Below, in pieces: positions 42,588 to 52,685 of a stretch of 64,000 nucleotides of DNA. Location: positions 1 to 64,000 of the forward strand of contig NZ_JBEPSM010000006.1 of the NCBI RefSeq assembly GCF_040548815.1, written 5' to 3'. Made by a program: the position numbers and the translations under genes. The notes under the pieces are model-generated. The model ran no database searches and was not told where the DNA came from. It saw only the letters and a list, made by a program, of their open reading frames with translations. The DNA is from Kaistia defluvii (lineage in GTDB: Bacteria > Pseudomonadota > Alphaproteobacteria > Rhizobiales > Kaistiaceae). Within the stretch, counting starts at the first letter, position 1. The number at the start of each line of letters is the position of its first letter.

Positions 42588-44488
42588 CGCGTCCCGGTCC
42601 GCCGTCTCGGTGCTGCCCGGCGCACCGGCGTCTGGTGCTCGTCGAACAGTTCCGCCAGCTTCTCGGTCATCGCGCCCGCCAGTTCCTCGGCGTCGACGAT
42701 GGTCACGGCGCGGCGATAGTAGCGCGTCACGTCATGGCCGATGCCGATGGCGATCAGTTCGACCGGCGAGCGGTTCTCGATCTCGTCGATGACGAAGCGC
42801 AGATGGCGCTCGAGATAGTTGCCGGTGTTGACCGAAAGCGTGGAATCGTCGACCGGCGCGCCGTCCGAGATCATCATCAGGATCTTGCGCTGCTCGGTGC
42901 GGGCGAGCAGGCGCTGATGCGCCCAGTCGAGCGCCTCGCCGTCGATATTTTCCTTGAGCAGGCCTTCGCGCATCATCAGGCCGAGATTGCGCTTGGCGCG
43001 GCGCCAGGGCGCATCGGCAGCCTTGTAGATGATGTGGCGCAGGTCGTTGAGGCGGCCGGGCGCCGCCGGCTTGCCGGCCTGCAGCCATGCCTCGCGCGAC
43101 TGCCCGCCCTTCCAGGCGCGCGTCGTGAAGCCGAGGATCTCGACCTTGACGCCGCAACGCTCCAGCGTGCGGGCCAGGATGTCGGCGCAGGTGGCCGCGA
43201 CCGTGATCGGCCGGCCGCGCATGGAGCCGGAATTGTCGATCAGCAGCGTCACGACGGTGTCGCGGAAATTGGTTTCCTTCTCGATCTTGAAGGAGAGCGG
43301 CTGCATCGGGTCGGTGACGACGCGGTGGAGCCGCGCCGGATCCAGCATGCCTTCTTCGCGGTCGAAGTCCCAGGAGCGGTTCTGCTGCGCCATCAGGCGG
43401 CGCTGCAGCCGGTTGGCGAGCCGGCCGACCGCGCCCTGCAGGTTGGAGAGTTGCTTGTCCAGGAATCCGCGCAGCCGGTCGAGCTCCGCCGCGTCGCAGA
43501 GGTCCTCGGCCTTGATCGTCTCGTCGAAGCGGGTGGTGAAGGCCTTGTAGTCGACGGTCGGCCAGGCGTTCGAGGACGGGCCGTCCTGCCGCTTGGCCTC
43601 GCCCGCGTCGCGCGCATCCTCGGCGTCCTCGCCGTCGGAATCGTCCTCGGCGCCGGCCTCGGTCGTCTCCGTGTCGCCGGCTTCCGATTCGTCGCCCGTG
43701 GTCTCGGCCTCTTCCGAGGCGTCGCTGTCGGCCTGGTCGGCCTGGTCCGAGGCGTCGTCCTTCTCGGAGCCCGAATCCTCGGATGCGTCGTCGCCCTGCT
43801 CCTCGTTGTCGTCGTTCTCGCCATTGCCGAGTTCCTCGGCCATGTCGAGCGAGGCGAGCAGCGAGCGGACGGCCGAGGCAAACTGCTTCTGGTCGCCCAG
43901 CGTGGTCGAGAGCTTGTCGAGGTTCGGCCCGGCCTTCGATTCGATCCAGTCGCGCCAGAGATCGACGATCTTCTCGCCCGATTGCGGCGGCTTCTGCCCG
44001 GTCAGCTTCTCGCGCACCAGCAGCGAGACGGCGTCCTCGAGCGGCGCTTCCGACTGTTCGGTGATCTCGTGGAAATTGCCGCGGTGATAGCGGTCCTCGA
44101 GCATGGCGGCGAGGTTGCCGGCGACACCCTCCATCCGCCGGGCGCCGATCGCCTCGACGCGCGCCTGCTCGACCGCGTCGAAGATCGCCCGGGCATTCTT
44201 GCCCTCGGGCGCGACCGCGCGGTGGATGGTCTCGTCATGACAGGCCAGCCGCAGCGCCATGGAATCACCGAGTCCGCGGGTCACGGCGATCTCGGCGGCC
44301 GTCGGCTTGCGTGCCGGCTCGGGCAGGCGCGCGCGCAGGCCGGTCAGGATCGGCCGGTCGTTGGAGAACGAGACCTCGAGGTCCGGCTTGCCGGAAATCG
44401 CCCGCACGCAGCCGGCGACCGCGCGCTTGAACGGCTCCGTCACCGCCTCGCCGGGCTTCTGTCTCGGATCGCTGTTGCTGCCGCTCAT
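42584..44488 (-). CDS. cobT: Cobaltochelatase subunit CobT
   Basis: A 634-residue subunit with AAGGAAG upstream of the ATG. N-terminal part to about residue 200 is the conserved CobT domain. An acidic linker (about residues 205-300) is rich in Asp, Glu and Ser. The C-terminal von Willebrand A domain has the metal site DNSGSM near residue 415 in [11 protein letters not shown]. With CobS and CobN it inserts cobalt into hydrogenobyrinic acid diamide in aerobic vitamin B12 synthesis. The large CobN subunit is not in the window. Confidence 0.96.
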   Translation of the reverse strand: MSGSNSDPRQKPGEAVTEPFKRAVAGCVRAISGKPDLEVSFSNDRPILTGLRARLPEPARKPTAAEIAVTRGLGDSMALRLACHDETIHRAVAPEGKNARAIFDAVEQARVEAIGARRMEGVAGNLAAMLEDRYHRGNFHEITEQSEAPLEDAVSLLVREKLTGQKPPQSGEKIVDLWRDWIESKAGPNLDKLSTTLGDQKQFASAVRSLLASLDMAEELGNGENDDNEEQGDDASEDSGSEKDDASDQADQADSDASEEAETTGDESEAGDTETTEAGAEDDSDGEDAEDARDAGEAKRQDGPSSNAWPTVDYKAFTTRFDETIKAEDLCDAAELDRLRGFLDKQLSNLQGAVGRLANRLQRRLMAQQNRSWDFDREEGMLDPARLHRVVTDPMQPLSFKIEKETNFRDTVVTLLIDNSGSMRGRPITVAATCADILARTLERCGVKVEILGFTTRAWKGGQSREAWLQAGKPAAPGRLNDLRHIIYKAADAPWRRAKRNLGLMMREGLLKENIDGEALDWAHQRLLARTEQRKILMMISDGAPVDDSTLSVNTGNYLERHLRFVIDEIENRSPVELIAIGIGHDVTRYYRRAVTIVDAEELAGAMTEKLAELFDEHQTPVRRAAPRRRTGTR

Positions 44489-44674
44489 CTTCGCTTCCTT
44501 TTCCCTCGCCCGCCGAACGGGAAGGGGCGGGGTGACGGTCCCGCGCCGATCTCAAGCCTCGATCTTAAGCGCAGTCCCGGCCTGGTGCTATCGGCCGAAA
44601 GGCCGAGGGGGCGGCCCGAAAGATCGAGCCGCGCCAAGCCCCCGCCGCGATGCGGGCGAGGGCCCTGGTCCGCT

Positions 44675-45661
44675 TTAGCTCAGCACCACATTGGCGGCCG
44701 ATTCGACCAGCTCTTCGCCAAAGGCGCGCTGATAGAATTCCGCCACCAGCGAGCGCTCGAGCTCGTCGCACTTATTGAGGAAGGTCACGCGGAACGCGAA
44801 GCCGATATCGCCGAAGATCTCGGCGTTCTCGGCCCAGGTGATGACCGTGCGCGGGCTCATGACGGTCGACAGGTCGCCATTCATGAAGGCCGAACGGGTC
44901 ATGTCCGCCAGGCGCACCATGCGGCCGACCAGGGCGCGGCCCTTGGGGTCGGCGAAGTGCTTGGCCTTCGAGATGACGATGCCGACTTCGTTGTCATGCG
45001 GCAGGTAGTTGAGCGTCGTGACGATGGACCAGCGGTCCATCTGCGCCTGGTTGATCTGCTGCGTGCCGTGATAGAGGCCCGACGTATCGCCGAGGCCGAC
45101 CGTGTTGGCGGTGGCGAACAGGCGGAAGGCCGGGTGCGGGCGGATGACGCGGTTCTGGTCGAGCAGCGTCAGGCGGCCGGAGGATTCGAGCACGCGCTGG
45201 ATCACGAACATCACGTCCGGGCGGCCGGCGTCATATTCGTCGAACACCAGCGCGATGTTGTGCTGGTAGGCCCAGGGCAGGATGCCGTCGCGGAATTCCG
45301 TGACCTGCAGGCCGTCCTTGATGACGATCGCGTCCTTGCCGATCAGGTCGATACGGCTGATATGGCTGTCGAGATTGACGCGCACGGCCGGCCAGTTGAG
45401 GCGGGCGGCGACCTGCTCGATATGGGTCGACTTGCCCGTGCCGTGATAGCCGGTGACCATGACGCGGCGATTGCGCGCGAAGCCGGCCAGGATGGCCAGC
45501 GTGGTCGTGCGGTCGAACAGATAATCCGGATCGGCGTCCGGCACGTGCTCGCTTGCTTCGGAGTAAGCCGGCACCTGCAGGTCGGAATCGATGCCGAAGA
45601 CCTCACGGACGGAAATCGTCGTATCGGGCAGGGCGGTGCGATCAGTCGTCGTCTCAGTCAT
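44675..45661 (-). CDS. cobS: Cobaltochelatase subunit CobS
   Basis: Starting at ATG 45661 the product is 328 residues. It is an AAA+ ATPase: Walker A is GYHGTGKST (residues 71-79) and Walker [11 protein letters not shown]. The [24 protein letters not shown] N-terminus is the CobS signature. It forms a ring with CobT that drives metal insertion. The 186-bp gap to cobT holds no gene. Confidence 0.96.
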   Translation of the reverse strand: MTETTTDRTALPDTTISVREVFGIDSDLQVPAYSEASEHVPDADPDYLFDRTTTLAILAGFARNRRVMVTGYHGTGKSTHIEQVAARLNWPAVRVNLDSHISRIDLIGKDAIVIKDGLQVTEFRDGILPWAYQHNIALVFDEYDAGRPDVMFVIQRVLESSGRLTLLDQNRVIRPHPAFRLFATANTVGLGDTSGLYHGTQQINQAQMDRWSIVTTLNYLPHDNEVGIVISKAKHFADPKGRALVGRMVRLADMTRSAFMNGDLSTVMSPRTVITWAENAEIFGDIGFAFRVTFLNKCDELERSLVAEFYQRAFGEELVESAANVVLS

Positions 45662-45763
45662 GTCTGCTCCGTCGCATCCAGCGGACGCTTGCGGTCGGGT
45701 TCTAGGCGGGAGGGCCAAACTGAAGAGCCCGCGCGCGGGGAGCGAGCGGGAAGTGAGGCTCTT

Positions 45764-46387
45764 CTAGCAGAAGCCGGCCGCCTTGAGAAAGTTATATGCC
45801 TGAATGATTTCGCGCAGCTTGTCCTCGAAGCTGCGGTCGCCGCCATTGGCATCGGGGTGGTAGATCTTGACCAGCGACTTGTAGCGCGCCTTGATCTCGA
45901 CGCTGGACTCGGAGCCATCCAGCTCCAGCGTGTCGAAGGACTTGCGTTCCAGCGTCTTGATGTGGCGAACCGGTTTCGCGGGTTCCTTCATCCGGCCGGC
46001 GGTGCCGTCGAACATGTCGAACGGATCCTGCACGCCGCCGCTCCAGTCGCGCGCCGCGTGGCTCTTGACGCGTTCGCGCTGTTCGCCGGCGCTGTTGACG
46101 CCCATCGTCCAGGTCGGACGATGGCCGGTCAGCGAATCCTTCTGATAGGCTGCGACATCCTCGTCGCCCATCCCGGAGAAGTAGTTGTAGTTCTTGTTGT
46201 AGAGCCGCACATGGTCGATGCAAAAATGGTGGAACTGCCCTTCGCGGTTCCGGCCCTTCGGCGCCTTGTGCGTACCTTCGGCCTTGCAACCGGCCCAGCT
46301 GCAAAGCTGGGTCGCTGGCTTCTGAGCGGTTTTTCCGGATGCTGACTTGATCCGGATCCCGTCGAACAATTTTGAATCGAGCTTCAT
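45764..46387 (-). CDS. J-domain protein (DnaJ family), CobS-linked
   Basis: A 207-residue protein. Unusually for J proteins, the J domain is at the C-terminus (residues about 145-207): EIKARYKSLVKIYHPDANGG with an intact HPD motif. The N-terminal half has two Cys-His pairs (CSWAGC, HHFCIDH) that look like a zinc site. Such proteins lie next to cobS in many Rhizobiales. It is divergent from bolA with 69 bp between. The partner DnaK and client are unknown. Confidence 0.85.
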   Translation of the reverse strand: MKLDSKLFDGIRIKSASGKTAQKPATQLCSWAGCKAEGTHKAPKGRNREGQFHHFCIDHVRLYNKNYNYFSGMGDEDVAAYQKDSLTGHRPTWTMGVNSAGEQRERVKSHAARDWSGGVQDPFDMFDGTAGRMKEPAKPVRHIKTLERKSFDTLELDGSESSVEIKARYKSLVKIYHPDANGGDRSFEDKLREIIQAYNFLKAAGFC

Positions 46388-46456
46388 GATGCGATTATGG
46401 TAGCCACCCCGTCCACGAACAAGGCGATGTTTCGCCAGAGTGACGGAGGTTTCTCT

Positions 46457-46720
46457 ATGGACACGAAAGAGCGGATTACGGCGGCGCTGGCAAGCGCCCT
46501 GTCGCCGCAGACCCTAGATGTGATCGACGAGTCGCATTTGCACAAGGGCCATGCCGGCCACCGGGAGGAGGGCGAGACCCATTTCCGGGTGAAAATCACG
46601 GCGGAAGCGTTCCGCGGCAAGAGCCGGGTGGATATCCACCGGATGGTGAATTCGATCCTCGCGGACGAACTCGCCGCCGGCGTCCACGCCCTCGCCATCC
46701 AGGCCAAGGCGCCGGAATAG
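46457..46720 (+). CDS. bolA: BolA-family protein
   Basis: An 87-residue protein starting at ATG 46457, with GGAGG upstream. The class II KH-like fold is marked by HAGHREEGETHFRVKITAEA and FRGKSRVDIHRMVNSILADE. The conserved His in the latter may hold a [2Fe-2S] cluster with a monothiol glutaredoxin. It is divergent from the J protein. Confidence 0.92.
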   Translation: MDTKERITAALASALSPQTLDVIDESHLHKGHAGHREEGETHFRVKITAEAFRGKSRVDIHRMVNSILADELAAGVHALAIQAKAPE

Positions 46721-47118
46721 AGGCGATTTGCCGCCATGCCGGCGACCGCGATCTGCCGGGATTTTGGGTGGCGGGCGTCCTGCTTGCCATCTGCGGGCCC
46801 CTTAGCCGGGAAATCGACAGCGAAACGCCCTGGGCCCCGGCTGCATGGATTCCTGCTTTCGCAGAAGTGACGGCGCGGGTGGGGTGAGGCGGCACCCAGA
46901 GTTGCGAGGGGGGAGAGGGCTCTTCCCGTGCCGCTGCGGCCTCGGGTGAGCAGGCGCCGTTCTTCACCTCTCCCATGGGGAGAGGTCGACGGCCGCAGGC
47001 CGGCGGGTGAGGGGCTGCGATCTCACCGGAGAAGCCTGAACCCCTCACCCGGCCCTGCGGGCCGACCTCTCCCCATGGGAGAGGTGAAGGGGGACTCGAA
47101 GCGCGGCTCGCTCCCGCC
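46721..47118. other. Repeat-filled gap
   Basis: No gene. A partial GTCATCCC-type half-element lies at about 46839-46873 (ATGGATTCCTGCTTTCGCAG), followed by the large palindrome listed at 46966-47088. Confidence 0.6.
46966..47088. repeat. Long palindrome of ACCTCTCCC-type repeats
   Basis: CACCTCTCCCATGGGGAGAG then GTCGACGGCCGCAGGCCGG and CGGGTGAGGGG (46966-47016) faces CCCCTCACCCGGCCCTGCGG then GCCGACCTCTCCCCATGGGA then GAGGTG (47039-47088). The arms are inverted with a 22-base centre. Related to 30708-30750. Confidence 0.85.
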
Positions 47119-48276
47119 TTACGACGGCTCGCGCTTTTTGAACTTGTCCCAGAAGCCCGGCCTCTTGGCGACCGGGGCCGGGACCGGCGCATAGGCGTCG
47201 CCGGTCGGCTCCGCCGTCATGCGGATCGGCGAGGGCACCGGCAGCGGCATTTCGGGCGCCGGGACGCCGTCGATCGCCAGCGCGGCCGCGTTGCCGGCCG
47301 TGCTCGCCTGGATGGCGACGGGCGTGTAGGCGGCGGGACCCGTTGCCATCGCCTCGGCCTCGACGGAGGCCTGGCGCGCGGCGGCGTCGGTCACGGACTT
47401 GGAGGCCACGGCCTGGCCCTGGCTTTCGAGCCTGGCGGCGGTGGCGAGGAAGATCTGCTGGTCCTTGGACTGCTTCGCCTTCACCGCCGCCTCGAGCCAT
47501 TCCGGCACGCGCATGTTGGCCGGGCAGGCGGCCGAGGCGTTGAGGGCGGCGCCGCCGGTGTCGACGTCGAACACGTAGCGCTTCTCGCAGACGCCGACGA
47601 CGGGCGGCTTGCGCGTCACCTCGAAATGGTCGTTGCCGTCCTTCAGCATCTGCCAGAACGGCATGTTCGGGTCGTTGCGATGCTTGGCCATGTTCTCGGC
47701 CGTCATGCGGAACGGGTAGAGATGCACCTCGAACGAGCGCTGGCCGCCGATGAAGGCGTCGCGGGCGAGCCAATAGATCTCGCCGGCCGATTCGTCGGTC
47801 ATCGAATAGCAGCCGGCCGACGAGCAGGCGCCATGCACCATCAGGCTGTTGCCGGTCCGGTTCCACGCCGCGTCATAGGCGTTCGGGAAGCCGATGTTGA
47901 ACGACAGGTAATAGCGGGAGTTCGGGTTCATCTGCGAGGGCTTGACCGTATAGAAGCCCTCCGGCGCCTGACGGTCGCCTTCGCGCACCTTCGGGCCGAG
48001 CTTTCCGGACCACTTGCAGATGTCATAGGTCTTCAGCAGGCCATAGGTACCGTCGCGGCGCTGCTTCCAGACCTCGAACTCGGAGGTTTCCTTGAAGGAG
48101 CGGATATAGACCGGCGCCTTCGGGTCCATGTTCAGCTGCTCCATCTTCGCCTTGAGCTTGGCGGGGAGCGGCTTCAGATGCTTGGGCGTCGCGTCCTGGC
48201 AGGCGGCAAGGGCAAGCCCCACCGCGAGGAACAGCAAAGCCTTGCGAAGACGAGAAAAGAACGCGGAACCTGGCAT
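47119..48276 (-). CDS. L,D-transpeptidase (YkuD) lipoprotein
   Basis: I choose ATG 48276 (385 residues), although GTG six bases upstream is possible. The lipobox LAAC puts a lipid on Cys26. The catalytic motif MVHGACSSAGCYSM has His148 and Cys156, as in YkuD enzymes that make 3-3 cross-links or attach proteins to peptidoglycan. The long C-terminal tail (residues about 270-385) is Ala/Pro-rich and ends in a basic patch. It is likely anchored to the inner or outer membrane facing the wall. Confidence 0.9.
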   Translation of the reverse strand: MPGSAFFSRLRKALLFLAVGLALAACQDATPKHLKPLPAKLKAKMEQLNMDPKAPVYIRSFKETSEFEVWKQRRDGTYGLLKTYDICKWSGKLGPKVREGDRQAPEGFYTVKPSQMNPNSRYYLSFNIGFPNAYDAAWNRTGNSLMVHGACSSAGCYSMTDESAGEIYWLARDAFIGGQRSFEVHLYPFRMTAENMAKHRNDPNMPFWQMLKDGNDHFEVTRKPPVVGVCEKRYVFDVDTGGAALNASAACPANMRVPEWLEAAVKAKQSKDQQIFLATAARLESQGQAVASKSVTDAAARQASVEAEAMATGPAAYTPVAIQASTAGNAAALAIDGVPAPEMPLPVPSPIRMTAEPTGDAYAPVPAPVAKRPGFWDKFKKREPS

Positions 48277-48414
48277 GAACACCCCTGCGGAGCCTTCGCA
48301 GCGCTGTGGCGGAGCGGCTCCATCCCGTCTCTGAACGACCGCGCGAAGGCCCCTCAGGGGCTGCGCGCGGACCGAATCAGATGCTCAATAGACGTGAAGA
48401 CGGGCGGAATCGTG

Positions 48415-49368
48415 TCAAAGCGACCGGCCGATCGCAAGAAACTTCTCGCGACGCTGGCGCTTGATGTCCGCTTCCGGCTGGCCCTCAAAGGACGCCAGCG
48501 CGTGCTCGATCGCATTGCTGGCGGCATCGATCGCCGCGTCGGGATCGCGATGCGCGCCGCCCATCGGCTCGGGAATGATCTCGTCGATCACGCCGAAGCG
48601 GAACAGGTCCTGCGCGGTGATCTTCATGTTGGTCGCCGCATCCTGGGCGCGGCTGCCGTCGCGCCAGAGGATCGAGGCGGCGCCTTCCGGCGAGATCACG
48701 CTGTAGATCGAATGCTCGAGCATCAGCACGCGATTCGCGGTGGCGATGGCGATGGCGCCGCCGGAGCCGCCTTCGCCGATGATGACGGAGACGTTCGGCG
48801 TGCCGAGGCCCAGCGCCGCTTCGGTCGAGCGCGCGATCGCCTCGGCCTGGCCGCGTTCCTCGGCGTCGATGCCGGGATAGGCGCCGGCGGTGTCGACCAG
48901 CGCGATCACCGGCAGGCCGAAGCGCTCGGCCAGTTCCATGATGCGCACGGCCTTGCGATAGCCCTCGGGCCGGGCCATGCCGAAATTGTGCCGCAGGCGG
49001 CTCTCGGTGTCATGGCCCTTTTCCTGGCCCATGACGGCGACGGGACGGCCGCGGAAGCGGCCGAAACCGGCGAGGATCGCCTGGTCCTCGGCAAATTTGC
49101 GGTCGCCGGCGAGCGGGGTGAAATCGGTGATCAGCCGCTTGGCGTATTCGACGAAATGCGGCCGGTCGGGATGGCGCGCCACCTGGGTCTTCTGCCAGGG
49201 CGTCAGCTTCGCGTAGATCTCGGCCAAGGCCTGTCCGGCCTTTACCTCGAGCCGGGAGATCTCGTCTCCGACAGAGACGGCATCGCCCTTCTCGGCCATG
49301 GCGCGGAGTTCCTGCACCTTGCCCTGGAGATCGGCGACGGGTTTTTCGAATTCAAGAAAGGTTCGCAT
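48415..49368 (-). CDS. accA: Acetyl-CoA carboxylase carboxyltransferase subunit alpha
   Basis: I choose ATG 49368 (317 residues, MRTFLEFEKPVADLQGKVQE), the usual AccA start; the frame opens 7 codons upstream. AEDQAILAGFGRFRGRPVAV and the oxyanion segments DTAGAYPGIDAEERGQAEAI and GEGGSGGAIAI are present. It forms an alpha2beta2 complex with AccD and makes malonyl-CoA. XerD is encoded 142 bp upstream on the same strand. Confidence 0.96.
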   Translation of the reverse strand: MRTFLEFEKPVADLQGKVQELRAMAEKGDAVSVGDEISRLEVKAGQALAEIYAKLTPWQKTQVARHPDRPHFVEYAKRLITDFTPLAGDRKFAEDQAILAGFGRFRGRPVAVMGQEKGHDTESRLRHNFGMARPEGYRKAVRIMELAERFGLPVIALVDTAGAYPGIDAEERGQAEAIARSTEAALGLGTPNVSVIIGEGGSGGAIAIATANRVLMLEHSIYSVISPEGAASILWRDGSRAQDAATNMKITAQDLFRFGVIDEIIPEPMGGAHRDPDAAIDAASNAIEHALASFEGQPEADIKRQRREKFLAIGRSL

Positions 49369-49510
49369 CCAGACCTTCAAGCCGTACAAACATGGCTATA
49401 TGCGGGCGGCCGGATAGACCTCCCTGAAAGTGGCCGCACACTGGCGGTAAGGCCCGGCGGTGTCAAGCTGACGCAAGCGCAGCTCGCGGCGGGGCCGGAT
49501 CGGCGGCCCG

Positions 49511-50467
49511 TCACGGCTTCGCCAGCGGATGGTGCTCGGCGACCAGCGCGCGCAGCCGCTCTTCCAGCACATGGGTATAGATCTGCGTCGTCGAAATGTC
49601 GGCATGTCCGAGCAATTGCTGGACGATGCGCAGGTCGGCGCCGTTCTGCAGCAGGTGGCTGGCGAAGGCATGGCGCAGCACATGCGGCGAGACGCGGGCG
49701 GCCGGGATGCCGGTGGCGACGGCGAGTTCCTTCAGGTCGCGGGCGAAGGCCTGGCGGGTCAGCGTGCCGCTTTCGCCGAAGGAGGGGAACAGCCACTGGC
49801 CGCTCGGCGCCTTGCCTTCCAGCTCGCGGCGCAGCGCCACATAGCGCGAGATCGCCTCGCGGGCGCGCTCGGTCAGCGGCACCAGACGTTCCTTGTTGCC
49901 CTTGCCGCGTACGATCAGCGCGCGCAGGTCCGCCCGGGCGGCGGAGGCCGGCAGCGCCACCAGCTCGGACACGCGCATGCCCGAGGCATAAAGCGTCTCC
50001 AGCAGCGCGGCGAGGCGGGCGGCGCGCAGCTGCGCCGACGGCGTCTTGGCGAGGGCGACGGCGCTCTCCGCCGTCTGCAGCAGCCGGTCGACCTCGGCCT
50101 CGGACAGCACCTTGGGGATCGGCACCTTGCGCTTGGGTCCCTCGACAATGCCCGAGGGATCGTCGCGGCGCACGCCCTCGGCGAACAGGAAGCGGTGCAT
50201 CTGGCGCAGCGCGGAAAGCCGGCGCGCCGCCGACGACGCCGCGAAGCCGCGCAATTCGAGATCGACCAGATAGGCGCGCACGTCGGCCAGCGCCGCGCTT
50301 TCGAAATCGAGCCCGCGATCGCCGAGGAATTCGGCATAGTCCTCGATGTCGCGGCGATAGGAGGTGAGCGTATGCGGCGAGGCGCCCCGCTCGGCGCTCA
50401 TCATCTCGAGAAACGCCTCGAGGTGGTGCATGCCCGCCAGCGTACGCCGGGTCTTTGCCTTGGCCAC
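49511..50467 (-). CDS. xerD: Tyrosine recombinase XerD
   Basis: I choose GTG 50467 (318 residues), with CAGGAAC upstream. The core-binding domain is [20 protein letters not shown]. The catalytic residues are present: Arg in [12 protein letters not shown], Lys in VRGKGNKER, His and Arg in [14 protein letters not shown], His in [11 protein letters not shown] and Tyr in QIYTHV. It resolves chromosome dimers at dif with XerC. The 49-residue gene ends two bases before its start, so translation may be coupled. Confidence 0.93.
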   Translation of the reverse strand: MAKAKTRRTLAGMHHLEAFLEMMSAERGASPHTLTSYRRDIEDYAEFLGDRGLDFESAALADVRAYLVDLELRGFAASSAARRLSALRQMHRFLFAEGVRRDDPSGIVEGPKRKVPIPKVLSEAEVDRLLQTAESAVALAKTPSAQLRAARLAALLETLYASGMRVSELVALPASAARADLRALIVRGKGNKERLVPLTERAREAISRYVALRRELEGKAPSGQWLFPSFGESGTLTRQAFARDLKELAVATGIPAARVSPHVLRHAFASHLLQNGADLRIVQQLLGHADISTTQIYTHVLEERLRALVAEHHPLAKP

Positions 50468-50469
50468 GA

Positions 50470-50619
50470 TTATTGTTCCTGCAGCAGTTTGTCGGTCGGG
50501 ACCCGCACCGTGATCTCGCGCGGGCTCGGCTCGACGAAGTTCGCGAGCGCGAACACCGCGGCATAGCCGGCGAGAGCGAGCAGGATGCAGGCGATGATGA
50601 AGCGCGACAGTGTCGGCAT
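50470..50619 (-). CDS. 49-residue single-span membrane protein upstream of xerD
   Basis: ATG 50619 opens a 49-codon frame ending TAA, two bases before the xerD GTG. The product starts [20 protein letters not shown], continues [20 protein letters not shown] and ends PTDKLLQEQ. Residues about 7-26 form one membrane segment and the C-terminal half is a soluble tail. The close spacing to xerD, the length of the frame and its clear topology support a real gene. Function unknown. Confidence 0.65.
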   Translation of the reverse strand: MPTLSRFIIACILLALAGYAAVFALANFVEPSPREITVRVPTDKLLQEQ

Positions 50620-50818
50620 GAACCGGCCACGGACCTCGAAATATCTGGAGTGAGGTTATGGCCATGCACCGGCATCGATGGCAAGGGCGCGGGTCACAAC
50701 CGTCCGATTCCGGCGCCGCGAAACGCGCTGTCCGCATGCGATGCGTCGCGGAACGCTTGACAGTTTCGCCCGGGTCCGGTTCTACCTCGGCTGAGGCTGG
50801 ACGAGGAGCTGCGGGACC

Positions 50819-51445
50819 ATGATCGAGAGCATCGTGCCAGAACAGGAAAGCACTGCGCCGGCGGCGGCCCTGATCAGCCGCCTGGGCCCGCGCGCCATCG
50901 TCCTGGTCGGGCTGATGGGCGCCGGCAAGACGTCGGTCGGCAAGCGCATCGCCGCCAAGCTGCATCTGCCCTTCATCGACGCCGACGCCGAGATCGAGAA
51001 GGCGGCCGACGCCACCATCCCCGAGATTTTCGCCCAGCATGGCGAGGCCTATTTCCGCGATGGCGAAAGGCGGGTGATCCGCCGCCTGCTCGACGGCAAC
51101 CCGAAGGTGCTGGCCACCGGCGGCGGCGCGTTCATGAACGAGGAGACCCGCGGCGCGATCCTCGAGGGCGCCGTGTCGATCTGGCTGCGCGCCGAGCTCG
51201 ACGTGCTGATGGCGCGGGTGCGCAAGCGCGCCAACCGGCCGCTGCTGCAGACCGCCGATCCCGAAGCCACCATGCGCCGGCTGATGACTGAGCGCGATCC
51301 GATCTATTCGCTGGCCAATGTCCATATCCTGTCGCGTGACGTGACCCACGAGATCGTCGCCGACGAAACCATCGAAGCGCTGCTCGCCTTTCTGGCGGCA
51401 GAGAGCCCCGCCCAGGAAAGCCGACCGACCGATGACGACCGCTGA
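50819..51445 (+). CDS. aroK: Shikimate kinase
   Basis: A 208-residue kinase. Walker A is GLMGAGKTS (residues about 31-39), [20 protein letters not shown] holds the shikimate Asp and [11 protein letters not shown] the substrate Gly loop. [12 protein letters not shown] is the lid. The N-terminal 25 residues are extra. It overlaps aroB by 14 bp. It makes shikimate 3-phosphate. Confidence 0.95.
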   Translation: MIESIVPEQESTAPAAALISRLGPRAIVLVGLMGAGKTSVGKRIAAKLHLPFIDADAEIEKAADATIPEIFAQHGEAYFRDGERRVIRRLLDGNPKVLATGGGAFMNEETRGAILEGAVSIWLRAELDVLMARVRKRANRPLLQTADPEATMRRLMTERDPIYSLANVHILSRDVTHEIVADETIEALLAFLAAESPAQESRPTDDDR

Positions 51446-52559
51446 AGCCGCAGCCCCCACCACGGTCCGCGTCGCGCTGGGCGATCGCGCCTATGACATC
51501 CTGATCGGCCGCGGCCTGATCGCCGATGCCGGCCGCGCCATCGCCGAGCGGCTGCCCAAGGTGCGCGCCGCGATCGTGACGGATGAAACGGTCGGCGGCC
51601 TCTATCTCGCGGCGCTGACCACGTCGCTTGCCGCCTCCGGCATCGACAGCGTGCCCGTTGTGGTCGCGCCCGGCGAGGCTTCGAAGAATTTCCAGACGCT
51701 CGAAACCGTCACCCGCGCGATCCTCGCGGCCCGGCTGGAGCGCGGCGACATCGTCATCGCGCTGGGCGGCGGCGTCGTCGGCGACCTCACCGGCTTCGCG
51801 GCGGCGATCGCCCGGCGCGGCATGCGCTTCGTCCAGATCCCGACCTCGCTGCTGGCCCAGGTCGACAGCTCCGTCGGCGGCAAGACCGGCATCAACACCG
51901 CCGAGGGCAAGAACCTGGTCGGCGCCTTCCACCAGCCCGATCTCGTCATCGCCGATACCGGCGTGCTCGATACGCTCTCCCCTCGCGAATTCCGCGCCGG
52001 CTATGCCGAGGTCGCGAAATACGGCCTGATCGACGACCCCGCCTTCTTCGCCTGGCTGGAGCAGAACTGGCGCGGCATCCTTTCCGGCGGCCCGGAACGC
52101 GAACACGCTGTTGCCAACAGCTGCCGCGCCAAGGCCAAGGTCGTCGCCGCCGACGAGCACGAGACCGGCGAGCGCGCGCTGCTCAATCTCGGCCACACCT
52201 TCGGCCATGCGCTGGAATCGGCCACCGGCTATTCGCAGCGCCTCGTGCATGGCGAGGGCGTCGCCATTGGCATGGTGCTGGCGCACCAGTTTTCCGCCCG
52301 CATGAACCTCTGCTCGCCGGATGACGGCGCCCGCGTCGAGGCGCATCTGAAGGCGGTCGGCCTGCCGACGCGGCTCTCCGACGTGCCCGGCGGCTTGCCC
52401 GACGCGCAGGATCTGATGAAGCGGATCGGCCAGGACAAGAAGGTGTCGCGCGGCACGCTGACCTTCATCCTGACGCATGGCGTCGGCAGGGCTTTCATCG
52501 CCAAGGACGTGCCGCCGTCCGCCGTCGAGACCTTCCTGGCCGACATGCTGGCGGGCTGA
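51432..52559 (+). CDS. aroB: 3-Dehydroquinate synthase
   Basis: A 375-residue enzyme. The NAD pocket [20 protein letters not shown] and the motif [20 protein letters not shown] are diagnostic. Zinc ligands are seen in [11 protein letters not shown] and HGEGVAIG. It cyclises DAHP to dehydroquinate. The overlap with aroK and a terminator 15 bp after the stop mark an aroKB operon. Confidence 0.95.
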   Translation: MTTAEAAAPTTVRVALGDRAYDILIGRGLIADAGRAIAERLPKVRAAIVTDETVGGLYLAALTTSLAASGIDSVPVVVAPGEASKNFQTLETVTRAILAARLERGDIVIALGGGVVGDLTGFAAAIARRGMRFVQIPTSLLAQVDSSVGGKTGINTAEGKNLVGAFHQPDLVIADTGVLDTLSPREFRAGYAEVAKYGLIDDPAFFAWLEQNWRGILSGGPEREHAVANSCRAKAKVVAADEHETGERALLNLGHTFGHALESATGYSQRLVHGEGVAIGMVLAHQFSARMNLCSPDDGARVEAHLKAVGLPTRLSDVPGGLPDAQDLMKRIGQDKKVSRGTLTFILTHGVGRAFIAKDVPPSAVETFLADMLAG

Positions 52560-52573
52560 CCGGCGGGATCGCG

Positions 52574-52608
52574 AAAGCGGGATTTCCCGAAACGGGGTCT
52601 CGCTTTTT
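52574..52608 (+). terminator. Terminator of aroKB
   Basis: AAAGCGGGA (52574-52582) pairs with TCTCGCTTT with one G-T wobble, an inner CCCG/CGGG stem fills the loop and a T-run follows. Confidence 0.7.
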
Positions 52609-52685
52609 GCAGCGATGCTTTAGAATGCCGCGGCGAGCGATTGCGGCGGCCTTGAAGCGCCGACTCCTCGCGCGGAGACGGGCTC

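Noticed and set aside
42527..46345. 1272-codon open frame on the plus strand
   Set aside because: It runs antisense through cobT, cobS and the J protein, which have clear family motifs. Its translation is Arg/Gly/His-rich without domains. It reflects the high-GC codon pattern.
47626..50367. 913-codon open frame on the plus strand
   Set aside because: It spans the antisense of the L,D-transpeptidase, accA and xerD, crossing their intergenic gaps. It has no ribosome site or domains.
49511..50467. Integrase of a mobile element
   Set aside because: The tyrosine recombinase next to accA has the length and motifs of XerD, and no attachment sites or phage genes are nearby.
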